Notes: a model not told the origin generated them from the letters alone. Counted from the first letter of the stretch, positions 9,016 through 20,647 are shown. The stretch is 64,000 bases of DNA from Planctellipticum variicoloris (GCF_030622045.1 NZ_CP130886.1:5030001-5094000), one strand, 5' to 3'. Numbers and translations are program-made.

Positions 9016-10868
9016 CGTTCCCGTCGGATGTCGTCTCTCTGGCGGTTCTCGTCACGTTGCCGGCGATTGGTACGCTGATCGCCAGCGGGTTGTCGTCGCC
9101 GAAGAGTTCGCGATTCGCGGCGCGCAGCTTGACCTCTTGTTATTGGCTGGCCGCCGGTCTGGCGGTCTGGATGGTCGTTAGAACGGACGCCGCTCCCGTC
9201 GACTGGAACGCCGGGACATGGCTCAGCGTTCCGGGTCGCGTCGCCTGGAATGCCCACTGGTGGTGGCGCGCCGAACCGGTTCGTTTGTGGTGGGTTGCAG
9301 GCATTCTGGGCCTGGCTGCGCTCACGGTGACGGGGCCGATGCGGGACTCCCAGGGATCGGGTTCGCGATGGCATCTCTTGTGCTTCGGAACCGCACACGC
9401 CGCGTGCGCCGCCCAGTGGCTCGCGGCGGAGCTCTGGCTGATGCTGCTGCTCCATGCGGTGGTTGGCGTCGCAACATTTTGCGCATTGGGAGCCGGATCC
9501 GTCCGCCCGACGGCCGGTCCGGCGGCGCGGAAGTGGCTGGTCACCAGTTTCGTCGGCGACGCCTTCCTCCTGGCTGTGATTGTTGTGTTGTTGCCGTCGG
9601 TGGATGTCGGGTCGAACTGGAACAGCTCGACGGTGCTGGCGCAGGTTGGCGAACGACTGCCGCCGTTGCCCGGAGTGATCGCGGCAGCCCTCGTGCTGGG
9701 TTCTCTGGCAAGAGCCGCACTCTGGCCGTTCAACGACTGGATGCACGAAGTCACCGAAGGGCCTGATCCGCGGGCGACGCTGCTTGTCGCGACTGCGGCC
9801 TGGCCCTCCGGACTATGCTGGCTTGTCCTGGCGGGGCCGTGGCTCACTGAAACTCCCGCTGCGCAACTGGTCGCGGCCGGGCTGGGCCTGTTGACCGCGG
9901 TGACCGCTCCATTTTTCGCCCTCAGCCAGGCCTCTCCCCGACGAATGGTCGGCTGGTTGCTTGCTGGAAACTCAGGTCTGCTGGTGGCCGCGCTGGCGCT
10001 GTCGCCGGAGTTTGCAGGCGCCAGCGGGCTGGCCGGGCTGGGGCTGATGGGCGCCGGGGTCCTGCTCTGGCGACGTGTCGAAGGCGTGGATGCCGGAACA
10101 ATTCCGGAGCTCCGCCTGGCCCGCCAGCCGACCTCCGGGCAGGGATTCTCGAATTGGACGACGTCAATTCTCGCGCTCTGTCCGGCCGTGATGTTCGTCG
10201 CAGGACCACTGCTGCTGAATGTCGCCGGGCAGGAGGTGAACTGGTTGCCGTACGCGCCAAGTGCCACGTCTCAGTCACTGAAGGCGGGCCCGGTACTCCC
10301 CGGGATGGCCGTCGCTGGCGCGCTGGGGATCGCGATTGCATTGCAGGGCGCCGCCGCAGTCCTGCTCGCCCGGCGATCGGCCGTTCGTGCCCGTGGCGAC
10401 CAGGCGGCCTGGATCCTGGTGCTGCCTGGAATGGCGGCTCTGTTCCCGCTGGCCTGGCTCCGGCTGTCTGCAATACCTGCCGGAGGATGGACTCCGTTGC
10501 TCGTCTCCAGCGGGATGATCGCGGGAGCCGTCCTGCTCGGTGCGGTTGCTGCGATCCTGCTGCGGCCATTCGTGGCGAAGGGAGCCGCCGGCTGGGATTC
10601 TCTGAGCCGGCTCAGTCGCCAGCGGCTCCACCTGGACGGAGCGGTGTTCCTGCTGGTGAATGTTCCGGTCCGGGCTCTGGCTCAATTGGGGCGGTTCTGC
10701 GAGTGGTTTGTCCTGGACGGCCTGTTCTACGGCGAGCTCGCCCGGATGCCGGTGCGGGCCGGTCGGGAACTGCGTCGACTGCAGACGGGGCAGCCGTCGT
10801 TCTACGCCCTGGCCGCGGTCCTGATCACTGGAGCCCTGCTGATGACATTGCTGCAGATTCGCCCCTGA
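9012..10868 (+). CDS. NuoL-like antiporter-type subunit with altered proton-channel residues
   Basis: At 618 residues it has the length of NuoL/NdhF (about 610) and some fourteen or more membrane helices. Helix 5 (ELWLMLLLHAVVGVATF) and helices 7-8 (WPFNDWMHEVTEGPDPRATL) align well with NuoL. Compared with E. coli NuoL, the channel Glu144 is Ala149, Lys229 is Arg234 and His254 is Val259. The GPxPxxxL hinge is kept. A C-terminal amphipathic region (about 560-600) may be the start of the NuoL lateral helix. The changes make a normal proton-antiporter role unlikely or modified; that is an inference. The gene starts inside the stop of the K-like gene (ATGA). Confidence 0.8.
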   Translation: MTFPSDVVSLAVLVTLPAIGTLIASGLSSPKSSRFAARSLTSCYWLAAGLAVWMVVRTDAAPVDWNAGTWLSVPGRVAWNAHWWWRAEPVRLWWVAGILGLAALTVTGPMRDSQGSGSRWHLLCFGTAHAACAAQWLAAELWLMLLLHAVVGVATFCALGAGSVRPTAGPAARKWLVTSFVGDAFLLAVIVVLLPSVDVGSNWNSSTVLAQVGERLPPLPGVIAAALVLGSLARAALWPFNDWMHEVTEGPDPRATLLVATAAWPSGLCWLVLAGPWLTETPAAQLVAAGLGLLTAVTAPFFALSQASPRRMVGWLLAGNSGLLVAALALSPEFAGASGLAGLGLMGAGVLLWRRVEGVDAGTIPELRLARQPTSGQGFSNWTTSILALCPAVMFVAGPLLLNVAGQEVNWLPYAPSATSQSLKAGPVLPGMAVAGALGIAIALQGAAAVLLARRSAVRARGDQAAWILVLPGMAALFPLAWLRLSAIPAGGWTPLLVSSGMIAGAVLLGAVAAILLRPFVAKGAAGWDSLSRLSRQRLHLDGAVFLLVNVPVRALAQLGRFCEWFVLDGLFYGELARMPVRAGRELRRLQTGQPSFYALAAVLITGALLMTLLQIRP

Positions 10869-10877
10869 GGAACTTCA

Positions 10878-12626
10878 TTGGTCTCAGTTCTCGACCATCT
10901 GCCGCTGATCCTCGTCGCGCTGCCCCTCATCGGAGCCGTGCTGACCGGGGTCTTCGCGCACTTTGGTTCGGCGCCAATCGCTCGCCAACTGGCCCGCTCG
11001 AACGCGATTCTGACGCTGGCGCTCGCCCTGCTGATGGCTGCCCGCTTCGACGATCGGTTGTCCGAAGACGGCCGTGCTGCGTCGCCGCAGATGCGGACGA
11101 CGGTCCTCTGGCTGGCGGACGCCCCGATCGATGCGCCCGGCGGCATCACCGGCCTGGATATTCGCTTCAGCCTGGGAGTCGACGGTCTGAGCCTGTGGCC
11201 GTTGGTGACGACCGCGCTGATCGTCTGTGCCGTGCTCTCCAGCCGGCGTCCTGCCGCGATGGAGGAATCGACGGCGTTCGAGGTGCTCGTCCTCTGCCTG
11301 TCATCCGGCGCGATGCTGTTGTTTGCCGCCCAGGATGTTGTTCCGTTCGCCATCGGACTGCAGTGCGTGGCGGGCGTTTTCTTTTTGCTGATCGGCTGGT
11401 GGGGCGGTGCGGATCGACGTGCCGTTGCGATGAAGTTCGCCACGTACTATGCCGCTGGCGGCACGCTGATTCTGCTGGGCCTGGCGGGACTGGTGATCTC
11501 CGTGACCTGGATTCGGGGCGAACTCGATCCCCGCCGGACGGCGCTGCTGTTCGATCTGCCGACGCTCATTGCGGATGGCCAGCGGCTTTCGACGTGGAGC
11601 GAAACCACGGCGATTCACTGGTTTGCCGTCGCCCCGTACCTGTTTCTGGCGCTGCTGGCCGGGTTCGCGATCCTGACGCCCGCGTTTCCACTGCATCCCT
11701 GGTGGACATCGCTGGTCGCTGAGGCCGCCGCACCGGTCGCTGCACTCGCCGCCGGGATTCTGCTGAAGGTCGGACTCTATGGATGGCTCCGTTTCGTGGC
11801 TCCGCTGTTCCCCGCTGAGTGTGTCGCCTGGGCGCCATGGCTCAGCGGACTGGCCGTGCTGGGATTTCTGCAGCTTGGACTGGTGGCCCTGGCACAGAAC
11901 GATCTCCGCCGGTTTGTCGGCTGCGCGGCGGCGGCGCTCGTGCAGCTCGAAGTTGCAGGTTTCTGGACGCTGTCCAGCAGCGGCTTTGCCGGCGGAGCCC
12001 TGCTCAACCTGGCTCTCGGTTGCAGTCCGGCCGCGGCATTCCTGCTGATCGGCGCGCTCGAAGATCGCTACCGCACGCGCGACATCGACGCGTTTGGCGG
12101 TATGGCGGCCCACTATCCACGACTCGGACTCTGCCTCGGCGCCGCGCTGCTCAGCCTGTCCGGACTTCCCTGGCTTGGCGGCTGGGCCGCGTTCCTGTTG
12201 ATCGTGACTGCCGTCGCCAGCTCGGGCGGACCGCTGACTGTCCTCCTGCCCGCGATGATTAGTCTTTCCTGGGGAGCGATCTGGATCCTCCAGCGGACGC
12301 TGTTCGGTCGCTTCCGCGAACCGCTCCAGGGGTTCCAGTTCTCGGCGTCTTGGATGTCGATTGCTCCCGACGGACGGCAGGCCGCCTGGTCCACGTCCGA
12401 AACCGATTCGCCCTCGGATGCGCAGGTCGTCGGCCGGCTGCCGGATCTCGGCTTTCGCGAGATCGCCCCCGCGATCATGCTGCTGGCAGTGTCTCTGGGC
12501 CTCTCGCTGGCCCCGCAAGTTTTTGTGAAAACCCTCAAATCCGGCCTGACGTTGTCCGTCTCGCCGTATGAAGTGCCGCCGCCACGAGTTGTCGCTCCTG
12601 GCCAGGCCGGGGGGGAGGAGGAATGA
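10878..12626 (+). CDS. NuoM-like antiporter-type subunit with altered proton-channel residues
   Basis: This 582-residue polytopic protein matches NuoM: GVDGLSLWPL near residue 101 is the classic M-subunit motif, and FPLHPWWTSLVAEA plus GILLKVGLYGWLRF follow the K234-K265 region. Relative to E. coli NuoM, Glu144 becomes Gln162, Lys234 becomes Leu266, the two channel histidines are lost and Glu407 falls on alanine. Lys265 is kept as K297. Translation starts at TTG (10878-10880), chosen because GAGGAA stands just upstream and the frame gives the correct N-terminal helix. A loop of about 60 residues near the C-terminus (about 480-540) is polar and extra. The stop overlaps the next gene by ATGA. 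Confidence 0.82.
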   Translation: MVSVLDHLPLILVALPLIGAVLTGVFAHFGSAPIARQLARSNAILTLALALLMAARFDDRLSEDGRAASPQMRTTVLWLADAPIDAPGGITGLDIRFSLGVDGLSLWPLVTTALIVCAVLSSRRPAAMEESTAFEVLVLCLSSGAMLLFAAQDVVPFAIGLQCVAGVFFLLIGWWGGADRRAVAMKFATYYAAGGTLILLGLAGLVISVTWIRGELDPRRTALLFDLPTLIADGQRLSTWSETTAIHWFAVAPYLFLALLAGFAILTPAFPLHPWWTSLVAEAAAPVAALAAGILLKVGLYGWLRFVAPLFPAECVAWAPWLSGLAVLGFLQLGLVALAQNDLRRFVGCAAAALVQLEVAGFWTLSSSGFAGGALLNLALGCSPAAAFLLIGALEDRYRTRDIDAFGGMAAHYPRLGLCLGAALLSLSGLPWLGGWAAFLLIVTAVASSGGPLTVLLPAMISLSWGAIWILQRTLFGRFREPLQGFQFSASWMSIAPDGRQAAWSTSETDSPSDAQVVGRLPDLGFREIAPAIMLLAVSLGLSLAPQVFVKTLKSGLTLSVSPYEVPPPRVVAPGQAGGEEE

Positions 12627-14242
12627 TGCCTTTCCCCGAGGCCGCTCTGTACCTCTTCGCCGGTGGACTCCTGCTGTGCGTCGCGGTCAGGCGGCGCATC
12701 GTGAGTGTGATTGCCCCTCTCGAACTGCTGACAGTCACTGCCGCAGCGGCCGCGCTGCTACGACCCAGCGCGGTCTCGACGGCATTCGACAGCAGTCGTC
12801 TGACCGCCGCGTGGGATCTGCTTGTTGTTACGGTTGTTGCAGTCACGCTGCTCCTGGCCCGTGACTGGCGCCGCCAAGGGGGATCGGTCGGACATGCCAC
12901 GGGTGTGGCGGCGCTCGCCGGGGGTCTCGTGGTTGTCGCCTGCCATGCTCGCGACTGGCTGGCGCTTGGCGTCTGCCTGGACGGCCTGACGGTCGCCGGT
13001 CTGCGACTGATCGATGATCGCTCCACTCCCGCGCCGCGACGGCTGTGGCCGGCGTGGCTGGGCAGCCTGCTCTTCTGGTGGGGAGCGGCATTGCTCCTGA
13101 ACTTGACCGGAACCTGGGATTTTGAGTCGGCACGGGCGCTGTTCGTCGACAGCTACGCCGTCAACGGAAACCATCCCCCGGTCGGCAGTCCCTCGATCCT
13201 GGGAACTGCCGCGTCGGTCCTGATTGTCGCCGGTCTCTGTCTCCGGATGGGAGTGCTTCCCTGGTCGATCTGGACCCTCGACGGCGGTACGACGGTCCCG
13301 CTCTGGAGGGGGGCCTGCTGGCTCGTTCTCTGGCAGCTCGCCGGGGTCGCGACGCTGCAGCGGCTGGAAGTCGATACGCTGGCCGGCCTTGAGCCGGCAG
13401 CCATCACAATATTGATCGTTTGTGCCCTGGCGGCCTCATTCGGCGGCAGCGCGCTGGCCTCCGCCCACGACCGTCTGCGATCGCAGCTCTTCGGGCTGGG
13501 TCAAGTTCTCTGGGCCTGGCAACTCGCCGGTCTGGCGGCTGTGATCGCGGCCGAAGCTCTGCCGGTCCATACGGTCGGCGGTCATTCCGGGCAGCCCGGC
13601 GCACTTGGCTGGCTAGTGCTGACTCAGCTCACGTCGCTGGTCACCTTGCTGGGGTTCACCGCAGTCTGGCAGTCGTTGCGGCCGTGGGATCGTCCGATCG
13701 AACACGCGGCCGACTTTACCGGATGGGGTTCGCTGACGCCCCTCCGTTCGGGGCTGCTGCTGGTTTTCGCTGTGTCATTGATGGGACTGTGGCCGTCCCT
13801 TGCCGGCTGGTCGCGCTGGGGAACTCTCCTATCGGGCCTGTCTGCGGTCCAGTCGCCCTCGGAACCCGCTCCGCACGGTGGCGTCCGCCTGCTGCTGCTG
13901 GCGCTCGTCCTTCCCACGGTAGTCGCAGCCACTGTGATCTTCCGCTGGTGTCGTCTGCTGCTGCTGGAGCCGCCTCTCGCCAGGCCGCAACGGCCGCCGC
14001 TGACGCTGGCCACGAGCACCGCCGGGCTGCTGGCGGCGGTCCTGATCGCGGGGGGCCTGAACCCCTCCCCGCTGCTCCGCTGGGTGTCGCTCGCCGGGGT
14101 TCGCAGTCCGGTGGCGAGGCAGATTGACCCGGCAGGACGGCCCGGTTCCGCCGAATCTCTGGGCTCCGTTGACGGACGGGCGCCTGTTCCAGGCGGGCGA
14201 CCGTTCGGAGAATTCGCGGGGAAGTCTCCGCACGGATCCTGA
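12623..14242 (+). CDS. NuoN-like antiporter-type subunit with altered proton-channel residues
   Basis: The last gene of the cluster encodes 539 residues with about fourteen membrane helices. RMGVLPWSIWTLDGG (208-222) aligns with the NuoN segment KLSLVPFHLWTPDVY, which puts Arg208 in place of Lys217; the following channel lysine (Lys247) falls on Gln238. The helix-5 glutamate position is not acidic in my alignment, although Asp120 is close. A GGAGGAGGA ribosome binding site precedes the ATG, which overlaps the M-like stop. The C-terminus of about 60 residues is polar and rich in P, G and R. No peripheral-arm gene follows: the next gene is an unrelated cupin 150 bp away. Confidence 0.78.
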   Translation: MMPFPEAALYLFAGGLLLCVAVRRRIVSVIAPLELLTVTAAAAALLRPSAVSTAFDSSRLTAAWDLLVVTVVAVTLLLARDWRRQGGSVGHATGVAALAGGLVVVACHARDWLALGVCLDGLTVAGLRLIDDRSTPAPRRLWPAWLGSLLFWWGAALLLNLTGTWDFESARALFVDSYAVNGNHPPVGSPSILGTAASVLIVAGLCLRMGVLPWSIWTLDGGTTVPLWRGACWLVLWQLAGVATLQRLEVDTLAGLEPAAITILIVCALAASFGGSALASAHDRLRSQLFGLGQVLWAWQLAGLAAVIAAEALPVHTVGGHSGQPGALGWLVLTQLTSLVTLLGFTAVWQSLRPWDRPIEHAADFTGWGSLTPLRSGLLLVFAVSLMGLWPSLAGWSRWGTLLSGLSAVQSPSEPAPHGGVRLLLLALVLPTVVAATVIFRWCRLLLLEPPLARPQRPPLTLATSTAGLLAAVLIAGGLNPSPLLRWVSLAGVRSPVARQIDPAGRPGSAESLGSVDGRAPVPGGRPFGEFAGKSPHGS

Positions 14243-14392
14243 TCGAAATTTCGATCCGCAAGCTGCAGAGAGCACAGGCTTTGCAAATCGCATCGGGGCT
14301 CGTCAAAATGTCCGGTCCCGCCGAGGGTTTCGTCCGGCGTATTGCCGGGACGCTTCGTAGTTTCGCATCATCTGACGGATTGAGGAGTTTTC

Positions 14393-15616
<1,224 letters not shown>

Positions 15617-15627
15617 GTCGCCGTCAA

Positions 15628-16461
15628 ATGGCTTCGCCTGAATCTAAGCTTCCGTCATCGCCCCCAAAGCCGAATCGGCGATTCGTCCAATTCGGGATCG
15701 TTGTGATTGCTGCGGGGGCGATTACAGCTTTTCTTCTTAACGAAATATCAAAGGAAGTGCCGCATCGTTCTTTCCGCATCAATGCCGCGCAGGAGAACGT
15801 TCCGCATTACGATTTCGAGCAGTTCCTGAGCGAATGGGAACGGGACAAGAAGGGGCTGGTCGACAAACTGAGGGGCAGGCGAGTTGCGATTTCGGGCGAA
15901 GTCTATCAGTTTCAGAGGCATCTGGAAACGAGGACTCCGCAAGCGGATATTGTGATGTGCGGCCCCAAGCGAGACACTACGGTCGTCAATTGTCTTTTCG
16001 GCGACACGACTCCGTGGAAATCGGTCTATCCAAATCAGAGAGTCGTGATTCTCGGCTACTACTGCGAACTGGAATCATCGTGGTTTACTCTGACGGACTG
16101 TACGATTGAGTCTGTTTCGGGAGAACCTTGCCCCAAAATGACCGCGGACGAGTTCTCAATGGAGCTACGTTCCGGAGAGTTCAGTCGCAAACACCCGCCG
16201 AACTATTGGGATCCGCCTCACGTTGTCGTGACTGGAATCGTGAAGGCAGTTCGAAAAGTTGGCAATGGGGAAAGTACAAGCCGGTTAACGGAAATCGACT
16301 TTGCGACGACAACTGATGATTTGATTTCGTGTCAGTTTGAACCAACCGCGCCGAGAATTCCGAAAGACGATGAGATCGGCCGGGAAGTCACCGTTGTGGG
16401 AATTCGTCTTGGAACGCGTCCCGAAAACCCCGCGCTTCAACGATGCTTTCGGATGGACTGA
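15628..16461 (+). CDS. Membrane-anchored OB-fold-like protein (tRNA_anti-like)
   Basis: The start at 15628 gives 277 residues; a longer open frame upstream is only the shadow of the cupin gene. One membrane segment lies at about 19-39. Two repeats of a beta-rich pattern follow (LRGRRVAISGEVYQF...VVNCLF and PPHVVVTGIVKAVRK...ISCQF), each ending in V-V-x-G-I/Y. This is the usual look of the tRNA_anti-like OB domains found in exported bacterial proteins of unknown role. One sampled 60-base line (16081-16140) has 29 G+C, well below the cupin gene, so the gene may have been acquired. It breaks up the sugar gene set. Confidence 0.6.
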   Translation: MASPESKLPSSPPKPNRRFVQFGIVVIAAGAITAFLLNEISKEVPHRSFRINAAQENVPHYDFEQFLSEWERDKKGLVDKLRGRRVAISGEVYQFQRHLETRTPQADIVMCGPKRDTTVVNCLFGDTTPWKSVYPNQRVVILGYYCELESSWFTLTDCTIESVSGEPCPKMTADEFSMELRSGEFSRKHPPNYWDPPHVVVTGIVKAVRKVGNGESTSRLTEIDFATTTDDLISCQFEPTAPRIPKDDEIGREVTVVGIRLGTRPENPALQRCFRMD

Positions 16462-16697
16462 AATGGTGGAGCGTCGTATTGCTGCTCAAGTTGGAGGGAC
16501 TTAACTGGAAACTCGCAACAATTCAACTCGCAAAGTAAGGGCTGGCGTTTGACTGGGCGACAACCGACTGCCGATTGAAAAATCTCTGGGCGGACATTCC
16601 CGACTTGCCAAAGCGATGCGGGACAGAAGTAAGATCTCCTTGAATTGCAGTCTGGATCGGCGCTGAGATTGCTCAGCATTGCTATCTGAGATACACA

Positions 16698-17300
16698 ATG
16701 GTGACGGCTTCGACCCGCGCGACGTTGGAAGATTTTCTCCGTGCCGAAGCGGAGGCGGCAGAGGATGCTGAGCTTGCTTTGATCGACGGGGAGATCGTTG
16801 ATCTGCGTTCCGGAAAGAAAGCACGCGGCCCTCGTCAGAGCCGGGTGGTCGCACGCCTGTGCTACCTGCTGTGGACCTGGCTGGAACATCGCCCTGAACT
16901 GGTGGGAGGCGTTGACGCTTCGGAAACTCGTTGCCGACTCTCGCGCGCCCCAGAGAGAGTTGTGAACCTCGATTGTGGCGTGTGGATTGGCGAGAAGTTC
17001 ATCGTCCCCCCGAATGACCCTCCACTTTACGATTCTCCGCCGCGGCTCGCCGTCGAAGTCCTTCTGCCCTCGGATAAATACGGCGACTTGACGAGGAAAC
17101 TTCAGTACCTTCTGGACGCAAAAGTGCCCGTCGTCTGGTACATTGATCCCGATTGTGAAACGGTTCGGATCTATAGTCCCGACGCACCGCCCGTCATGTA
17201 CAATTCCCGGCAGACGATTCCCGAAGACCCCGCCCTCCCGGGTCTGACCCTGGCCGTCGCTGACATTTTCCCATCAAAGACCACTCGCAAATCCGCCTGA
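16698..17300 (+). CDS. Uma2-family (DUF820) putative nuclease
   Basis: The 200-residue product has the PD-(D/E)xK-like layout of Uma2 proteins: an aspartate in NLDCGVW (D92), AVEVLLPSDKYGDLTRKL (E120, K134) and VPVVWYIDPDCETVRIY. Uma2 genes are numerous in Planctomycetota and cyanobacteria. Nuclease activity is assigned from the fold and the biological role is unknown. It sits alone between the OB-like gene and the TIM-barrel gene. A second, broken family member lies at 19884. Confidence 0.85.
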   Translation: MVTASTRATLEDFLRAEAEAAEDAELALIDGEIVDLRSGKKARGPRQSRVVARLCYLLWTWLEHRPELVGGVDASETRCRLSRAPERVVNLDCGVWIGEKFIVPPNDPPLYDSPPRLAVEVLLPSDKYGDLTRKLQYLLDAKVPVVWYIDPDCETVRIYSPDAPPVMYNSRQTIPEDPALPGLTLAVADIFPSKTTRKSA

Positions 17301-17327
17301 CCCTCTGACTCAGAGAGAACCCGCTCC

Positions 17328-18365
<1,038 letters not shown>

Positions 18366-18391
18366 GCTTCAGTAAGACGAGTGAAGAGGCT

Positions 18392-18420
18392 CCACCGCGG
18401 AGACGCGGAGGACACGGAGA
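18392..18420. repeat. Dispersed CCGCGGAG-type micro-repeat, copy 1
   Basis: A 29-bp purine-rich sequence starting CCACCGCGGAGACGCGG lies between two genes. It matches 53060-53088 with a few mismatches. A looser relative forms the inner arms of the palindrome at 49521-49646. Confidence 0.6.
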
Positions 18421-18597
18421 AATGAGGGAGAAAGTCCATAAGGCTCAGATCCTATAAAGGTGGGCTGTCCCCTTTCCTGCCTCGACCGTTCATTCTCCCC
18501 TGAAAGTGATTCCCTGTCGGGGCGATGGCCTGATCCGTTGCTTTGCCCTGGCGCCTTAATCAAGATTTTCTCTAGAGCAATTCAGGAGTTTCAGCAG

Positions 18598-19734
18598 ATG
18601 GCCAAGCCGCTTCGTATCGGTCTCGTCGGTTACGGTTTCATGGGGCGGACGCACTCGAACGCCTATCGCCGGGTGCCGAATTTCTTCGACCTCGAATACA
18701 CCCCTGTTCTGCAGGCGGTCTGCGCCCGCGACGCCGCCAAGGTGCAGACGTTTGCGAATACCTGGGGTTACGAATCGGTCGAGACCGACTGGCGGAAGCT
18801 GGTCGAGCGGAAGGATATCGACGCCGTCGACATCTGCACGCCGAACAATCTCCACAAGGAAATCGCCCTCGCCGCGGCGGCCAACGGCAAAATGATCCTC
18901 TGCGAAAAGCCGCTGGCGATGAACGTCGCCGAAGGCGAGGAAATGTGTCAGGCGGTCGAGAAGGCCAAAGTCCTCAATACCGTCTGGTACAACTACCGGC
19001 GGGTGCCCGCCGTGACGTTCGCCAAGCAGTTGATTGATGAAGGCAAGCTCGGGCGAATCTTCCACTACCGCGCCAATTTTCTGCAAGACTGGACGATTTC
19101 CGCCGATCTGCCTCAAGGGGGGAATGCCCTCTGGCGGCTGGACGCGGCGGCCGCCGGCTCGGGGGTGACGGGCGACCTGCTGGCGCACTGCATCGATACC
19201 GCCCTCTGGCTCAACGGCGGGATCACCACCGTCAACGCCATGACGGAAACCTTTATCAAAGAGCGGACGCACACGCTCACGGGTAAGGTCGAAAAGGTCA
19301 GCATCGACGATGCCTGCGCTTTCCTCTGCCGGTTCGGCAACGGCTCGCTCGGGCTGTTCGAATCGACCCGCTACGCCCGCGGCCATAAGGCTCTCTACAC
19401 GTTCGAGATCAACGGCGAGCACGCCTCGATCAAGTGGGATCTCCACGACCTGCACCGGCTGCAGTACTTCGATCACCGCGACCAAGGCTCGCTCCGCGGC
19501 TGGCGGTCGATCCACGTCACCGACAGCGACCACCCCTACATGAGCCACTGGTGGGTGCCCGGCCTGCAGATCGGCTACGAACACACGTTCGTGCATCAGG
19601 TCGCCGACTTCCTGCAGGGCGTGGCGAAGGGCGAGTCGATCGGCCCGACCTTCCGCGATTCGCTGGAGACTCAGAAAGTCTGCGACGCAGTCCTCAACAG
19701 CGCGCGCGACGGCGCGTGGCAGACGATCGATTGA
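18598..19734 (+). CDS. Gfo/Idh/MocA-family oxidoreductase
   Basis: The ATG at 18598 has AGGAG 10 bases upstream and places the Rossmann motif at the N-terminus ([17 protein letters not shown]), so the longer open frame from 18460 is not used. The product has 378 residues. CEKPLAMN is the conserved EKP motif carrying the catalytic lysine. D and H residues in [12 protein letters not shown] stand where the family has its substrate-binding DxxxH pattern. It is an NAD(P)-dependent dehydrogenase or reductase of a sugar or cyclitol in the cytosol. Together with the cupin and TIM-barrel genes upstream it suggests an oxidation-isomerisation sugar route. Confidence 0.9.
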   Translation: MAKPLRIGLVGYGFMGRTHSNAYRRVPNFFDLEYTPVLQAVCARDAAKVQTFANTWGYESVETDWRKLVERKDIDAVDICTPNNLHKEIALAAAANGKMILCEKPLAMNVAEGEEMCQAVEKAKVLNTVWYNYRRVPAVTFAKQLIDEGKLGRIFHYRANFLQDWTISADLPQGGNALWRLDAAAAGSGVTGDLLAHCIDTALWLNGGITTVNAMTETFIKERTHTLTGKVEKVSIDDACAFLCRFGNGSLGLFESTRYARGHKALYTFEINGEHASIKWDLHDLHRLQYFDHRDQGSLRGWRSIHVTDSDHPYMSHWWVPGLQIGYEHTFVHQVADFLQGVAKGESIGPTFRDSLETQKVCDAVLNSARDGAWQTID

Positions 19735-19761
19735 GTGGTCATTGCCGGTTCGAGAGTTCAG

Positions 19762-19793
19762 CAGCCGGGGACCGTCAGGCCCCTGGCTGTTTT
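19762..19793 (+). terminator. Probable intrinsic terminator
   Basis: A stem of CAGCCGGGG paired with CCCCTGGCTG (one bulged base) is followed by TTTTGC. It lies 28 bases after the Gfo/Idh/MocA stop codon and would end that transcript. Confidence 0.7.
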
Positions 19794-19883
19794 GCTGCGC
19801 CCTCGCGAGGTGCGAAGCGGCCTTGATAGGGATGACGTCGATTGGTCTAATGACTGTACGCACGTTTTGAGCAGGAAACTGCT

Positions 19884-20435
19884 GTGGCATCCGTCATTTC
19901 CGAGCATCCGCCGGTCCTTCCTTCCGACGACTCGTTGTATGAGATCGTCGATGGCCAGATCGTGGAGAAAAACGTGGGAGGATTCGCATCCTGGCTCGCG
20001 CTCCGGCTGCTGTTGTCATTACAGCGTCACATCGACACGCATCCGGTCGGGACGCTGGCGATCGAAACCGTCCTGGTGTTGGACGCTGCAAATGGACTTC
20101 ACAGGAGACCCGACGTCGCGTTTTTCTCGGCGGAAACGTGGCCATTGAACGGCCCTCCGCCCCTGACCGGCGACTGGGCGGTCGTCCGCGATCTCGCCGT
20201 CGAAGTCCTCAGCCCGAACGATCTCTATCAGAACGTCGCCCGCAAGCTCCGCGAATACTTTCACTAGGGCGTGCAAGAGGTCTGGCTGATCAGCCCGGAG
20301 GATCGCCTTGTAGAAGTCGACACGGCTCCCGAATCCGTGCGGAAATTGACGGCCGCCGACACGCTCGAGACCTCGCTGATTCCCGGCTGGTCGATGAACA
20401 TCGGCGACTTGATTCCGGTCCCGGCTTCCGCTTGA
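19884..20435 (+). pseudogene. Uma2-family gene with an internal stop codon
   Basis: From a GTG at 19884 the frame encodes a Uma2 protein ([48 protein letters not shown]). TAG at 20265-20267 interrupts it at codon 128. The same frame then goes on with the expected C-terminus ([19 protein letters not shown] to [13 protein letters not shown]) and stops at 20433-20435. The full gene would encode 183 residues. The stop replaces the residue just before the conserved GV-x-x-VW strand. This is a recent nonsense mutation, a sequencing error, or a readthrough site. Stop-codon recoding is not suggested by anything else in the window. Confidence 0.8.
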
Positions 20436-20499
20436 TCTCCCGGCAAACAGGGGGTGGAGATTTCGCTCCCCCACGTGTATACTTTGAACACTTCCGAGC

Positions 20500-20537
20500 A
20501 CGGGCGGCCATTGTTTGCCGCCCGTCTCTTTGTTTTT
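20500..20537 (+). terminator. Intrinsic terminator upstream of greA
   Basis: A 9-bp stem (ACGGGCGGC / GCCGCCCGT) with an 8-base loop is followed by a T-rich run (CTCTTTGTTTTT). It lies after the Uma2 pseudogene and 110 bases before greA, so it either ends the upstream transcript or attenuates greA. Confidence 0.75.
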
Positions 20538-20647
20538 GGTCTGGACCGATTGACTGCGAACGTCCGACGGACCCGCCCCTGAATTCGGGGGCGGCACGTC
20601 GGCATTCGCCGCGTCTGCGATGCGCAGAGTGTGGGGAGAATCATCCG

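Noticed and set aside
6459-14242. Cluster considered as an Mrp antiporter or hydrogenase-4 operon
   Set aside because: Mrp needs small E, F and G subunits and hydrogenase-4 needs catalytic subunits; neither is seen, while the J-K-L-M-N order fits complex I.
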